Shown one piece after another: positions 4,585 through 7,082 of a DNA stretch of 7,082 bases. This DNA comes from Desulfobia sp. (lineage in GTDB: Bacteria > Desulfobacterota > Desulfobulbia > Desulfobulbales > SURF-16), in the NCBI GenBank assembly GCA_030608985.1, contig JAUWDC010000055.1, positions 1-7,082 on the forward strand. Reading direction: 5' to 3'. Position 1 is the first letter of the stretch, and each line of letters starts with the position of its first letter. The translations under genes and the position numbers were made by a program. The notes beneath the pieces are model-generated. The model searched no databases. It worked only from the letters and a program-made list of their open reading frames with translations, and had not been told where the DNA came from.

Positions 4585-6285
4585 TCAGACTTCCCTCTTG
4601 CTCACTTTCCAGGGAGACGTCTCAAGCCATTGCCTGAATTCCTCGCAAGGAAGGGGCTTGCCGATATAGTAACCCTGGGCAACATCACAGCCCATTTCGG
4701 CGAGAATGTTAAACTGTTCTTCTGTTTCAACTCCTTCGGCAACAGTGGTTATACCCAACTCCCGGTTAAATTCTATCATATGCCGTATCAGTGATCGACT
4801 TAAATCAGATGAAGCTATATTGGCAACTAGGCTCTGGTCTAATTTAACTGTATCTATGGGAAGCTCCTGCAGATAATGCACAGAAGAGTATCCTGTACCA
4901 AAATCATCGATGGCAATACTGGCCCCCATTTTTTTCAATGCTCCCAGAATCTCCCGGGCAACACCAAACTCCGTTACCAAGAACCGTTCTGTTATTTCTA
5001 TTTCAAGAAGAGCAGCTTCAATCCCCATCTCCCGAACAGACTTGATCAAACGGGCAATAAGGATTCGGTCCTGTATGGCATGGGCGGTAAGGTTAATGGC
5101 CAGTTTCATATCATAGCCACCGCTGGCCATACACTTGATCTGGGCCAGTCCTTCTTTTACCGCAAAAAGAGATAAAGGATGAATGAGCCAGGTCTTCTCT
5201 GCTTCGGGGATAAACATATCCGGCGTCAGCAGTCCCAGATCCGGATGCTGCCAGCGGATGAGCGACTCGACACCAACCAGCTTCTTATCGGCTATGGACA
5301 CCTTCGGCTGTAAAAACAAGGTCAGCTGAGAGGTGTCGATAGCTTTCTTTACCGAACCGAGCAGCGCAAGCCGTTCGACACTGTTGCTGTCATCTCTGGA
5401 ACTGTATTCGGCGTAAAGGGTCTTATTCTTCTCGGCATTGTATACCGCTATCCCTGCCTTCTGGATCATCTCATCCCGGGAGTCCCCAGTGCTGCAGGAA
5501 CAAGAAATTCCAAAATGCATATCAACGGCAATGGGAATATTTTCAAAAAAGAAAGGATCTTCCAGATGCTTGGTAATTATCCGACATTTCTTGATAAAAT
5601 TATCGACATTAACATCAACAGCAATCACCGCAAAACTGTTCTCCTGTATGCGAAACAAGGAATCTTCCGGCAATTCACCTTCTTTGCTGAGCCGTTCGGC
5701 AATCTGGTTAATAATGGCAGAGGAGGAGCGGAAACCAAGCGTCGCGACAACCTGCTTCAGATTGCTGATTGTGAGTATGGCCAGGGTGACTTCTTTGTGC
5801 TGTCCTGCTTTCTCTTCACTCAGGAGTTCATCCAGCCTCCTGGATAATGCCTGAAGATTTGGCAGCCCAGTCGGCCTGTCATGAAAAGATTTATCCTGGG
5901 TGTTATCCAGATGGTCGTTGTAACACCGGGAAATAAAACCGCCGACGCCCCCCATCAGCATGAAGAAACACATTCGCATTATCCAGTTGAACGGCTCTTG
6001 CGGAATAGCCTGTTCTGTCGATAATGGCATATAAGGACCGAGAAGGAGACCGGCGACCATCCCGGCGAAAATACCTCCTGGCGTCCGGAATAAAACAGAG
6101 GCAAGAACAATAGGTCCATACATGAGATGGGGGTAAATCGATACTGCCCCACCTGTTATAAATACGATTCCCGTTATCAATACAGCCGTGAGAGAGAGAA
6201 CCAATAAAACAGCGAAGGCATGAAAGCCCCTTGGCCTCCGCCACTCTTCAATCATTGCACTGACTGTATCTTTATCCGGCATCAT
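4585..6285 (-). CDS. Membrane GGDEF/EAL protein: degenerate GGDEF, probably active EAL phosphodiesterase
   Basis: A 566-residue protein predicted to hydrolyse cyclic-di-GMP. Residues about 22-118 hold four likely membrane segments with short loops, a sensory membrane module I cannot name. A GGDEF domain follows (DRPTGLPNLQAL at 136-147), but its signature is QENSF (214-218) between the conserved R212-I and AV. Cyclase activity is therefore not expected. The EAL domain (about 305-560) keeps its catalytic set: Glu340 (ESL, a variant of EAL), Asn398, Glu430/Glu433 (EITE), Asp460-Asp461 (DDFGTGYSS), Lys481, Glu517 (AEGVE) and Gln537. Start: ATG at 6285 with AGGA 7 bases upstream; a second ATG follows immediately. 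The gene lies 39 bases behind the kinase remnant and abuts the exporter gene, so it is probably co-transcribed with both. Confidence 0.92.
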   Translation of the reverse strand: MMPDKDTVSAMIEEWRRPRGFHAFAVLLVLSLTAVLITGIVFITGGAVSIYPHLMYGPIVLASVLFRTPGGIFAGMVAGLLLGPYMPLSTEQAIPQEPFNWIMRMCFFMLMGGVGGFISRCYNDHLDNTQDKSFHDRPTGLPNLQALSRRLDELLSEEKAGQHKEVTLAILTISNLKQVVATLGFRSSSAIINQIAERLSKEGELPEDSLFRIQENSFAVIAVDVNVDNFIKKCRIITKHLEDPFFFENIPIAVDMHFGISCSCSTGDSRDEMIQKAGIAVYNAEKNKTLYAEYSSRDDSNSVERLALLGSVKKAIDTSQLTLFLQPKVSIADKKLVGVESLIRWQHPDLGLLTPDMFIPEAEKTWLIHPLSLFAVKEGLAQIKCMASGGYDMKLAINLTAHAIQDRILIARLIKSVREMGIEAALLEIEITERFLVTEFGVAREILGALKKMGASIAIDDFGTGYSSVHYLQELPIDTVKLDQSLVANIASSDLSRSLIRHMIEFNRELGITTVAEGVETEEQFNILAEMGCDVAQGYYIGKPLPCEEFRQWLETSPWKVSKREV

Positions 6286-6324
6286 TGTCTTTTCCTATAT
6301 CAACTCAGAATTCTACCGAAATTA

Positions 6325-7002
6325 TCAGCTCACCTCATCATCATGGGATACTGGCAGAAGGATTGTGAAGACACTTCCCTTGCCTATTTCACTTTCCACG
6401 CTCACAGTACCGTTATGGGCCTGGGCAATGTGCTTCACTATTGCCAACCCCAGCCCAGTGCCTCCGAGCTTTCTACTGCGTGCCTTATCACTCCGGTAGA
6501 ATCGTTCAAAAAGCCTGGGTAAATGCTCTTTGCCAATACCGACCCCGTAATCCTGGACGCTGATGGCCAGCATCTCCTTGTCATCCTGGTCAATTTCATA
6601 TCCCCAGATCTTCACCTGGCTTCCAGGATCACTGTACTTAACAGCATTTATGACAAGATTGGCAACAGCTTGTTCCATGAGGGTACTGTCCATGGCAACT
6701 TCCAGATCTTCAGGGCAATCTATATTTAAAGAAATATCCTTTTCCTTGGCTTTCAAAGAGCAGACCTGCGCAGCAGCATTGAGGACATACTTCACTTTCC
6801 CGCGAGTAAGGACAATCCCTTCTTTATCTGTATCCTGCTCTATTTTAGAAAGGGAAAGCAAATCATCAACAATAGCATGCAACTGATTTGACTGCCTGAC
6901 AATAATTTCCAAAAACTTCTTCGTTTGATCAGCATCTTCAAAGCCACTGTCAAGAATTGTTTCAGCATAGCCCTTAATGGAAGTAACAGGAGTCATCAGC
7001 TC
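6325..7002 (-). pseudogene. Histidine kinase remnant (PhoR-like DHp/ATPase core, phospho-accepting His missing)
   Basis: The C-terminal core of a sensor kinase. It begins inside the H-box as ELMTPVTSIKGYAET, which in intact PhoR-type kinases follows Ser-His; here the His codon and everything before it are gone. The rest of the DHp domain and a complete ATPase domain follow: N-box NLVINAVKYS, G1 DYGVGIG, F-box FERFYR and G2 GGTGLGLAIVKHI. Upstream in this frame a TAG stands five codons before the TTG at 7011, so there is no natural start. An ATG at 6996-6994 happens to have AGGAGG six bases upstream (7008-7003), so a fragment might be made, but it could not autophosphorylate in the usual way. 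The gene is joined to a response-regulator fragment at 6991-7002. Confidence 0.8.
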
Positions 7003-7082
7003 CCTCCTCAAGTCCCGAAACTATGTCCTCTTCTTCACCCTTTGCCGTAAGCATAATTATGGGAATAGATGAATATTCAGGG
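6974..7082 (-). pseudogene. Response regulator receiver-domain fragment (PhoB-like), truncated at both ends in the window
   Basis: From 7081 leftward on the minus strand the frame reads PEYSSIPIIMLTAKGEEED and then IVSGLEEGADD. This closely resembles PhoB-type receivers (beta4 with the conserved Thr of MLTA, then alpha4 and GADD). In PhoB the next residues are Y-I-T-K-P-F; here the frame instead reads SCYFH and stops at 6976-6974. The conserved Lys, alpha5 and the whole DNA-binding domain are therefore missing. The phospho-accepting Asp would lie beyond the window edge. Its loss of frame coincides exactly with the start of kinase homology. Confidence 0.75.
6991..7002 (-). other. Microhomology junction between regulator and kinase genes
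   Basis: On the minus strand GAGCTGATGACT reads as (G)-A-D-D in the regulator frame and as E-L-M-T in the kinase frame. Both are the expected family sequences at that point. These 12 bases can therefore belong to either parent gene, the hallmark of a deletion between short direct repeats or of a chimeric assembly. Confidence 0.7.

Noticed and set aside
4876..5854. Plus-strand open frames of 68-138 codons opposite the GGDEF/EAL gene
   Set aside because: They are antisense to a well-supported coding region, with no ribosome binding site or domain.
7003..7011. TTG at 7011 as start of the histidine kinase
   Set aside because: These codons belong to the response-regulator sequence read in another frame; kinase homology begins only at 7002, and a TAG lies just upstream.
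1..7082. CRISPR array, tRNA or rRNA
   Set aside because: No regularly spaced identical repeats, and no cloverleaf or rRNA signature, were seen on either strand.

Overview
The window looks like a chromosomal piece of a Gram-negative bacterium with moderate GC. The gene set (IS91-type transposase with a partner integrase, PilZ protein, GGDEF/EAL protein, TauE-type exporter, PhoB/PhoR-type two-component remnants) would fit a deltaproteobacterium / Desulfobacterota. That assignment is inference from protein flavour only; there is no rRNA or other marker here.

Layout. (1) About 1-2700, plus strand: an IS91-like mobile element with two genes. The first (234-1099) is a tyrosine recombinase whose reading frame is broken in an A8 tract and continues in the -1 frame. 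The second (1096-2295) is an HUH transposase of the IS91 type; its ATG overlaps the recombinase stop codon (ATGA). The leader can fold so that the recombinase Shine-Dalgarno is paired. The 3' flank (2296-2700) is rich in inverted repeats, including a 109-bp structure with 20-bp arms. (2) 2868-3257, minus strand: a small PilZ-domain protein with a good sigma70-like promoter and a rho-independent terminator. (3) 3258-3774: a gene-free stretch with a strong hairpin and two copies of a degenerate 20-bp motif that also occurs at both edges of the mobile element. (4) 3775-7082, minus strand, transcribed from right to left: a response-regulator fragment, a histidine-kinase remnant, a membrane GGDEF/EAL protein and a TauE/SafE permease, very tightly packed and probably one transcription unit.

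Two points stand out. First, the mobile element carries a possible cascade of translational controls: SD-masking hairpin, then the dnaX-type slippery heptamer A_AAA_AAG, then ATGA coupling to the transposase. The alternative is a simple indel in the A tract. Second, at 6991-7002 a PhoB-like receiver domain is joined out of frame to a PhoR-like kinase exactly at a 12-bp stretch that suits both genes. This looks like a microhomology deletion (or an assembly chimera) that removed the end of the regulator, the start of the kinase and the phospho-accepting histidine.

Functionally the chromosomal part points to cyclic-di-GMP signalling (a PilZ receptor, and an EAL phosphodiesterase with a dead GGDEF domain) beside an anion exporter and a damaged two-component system.
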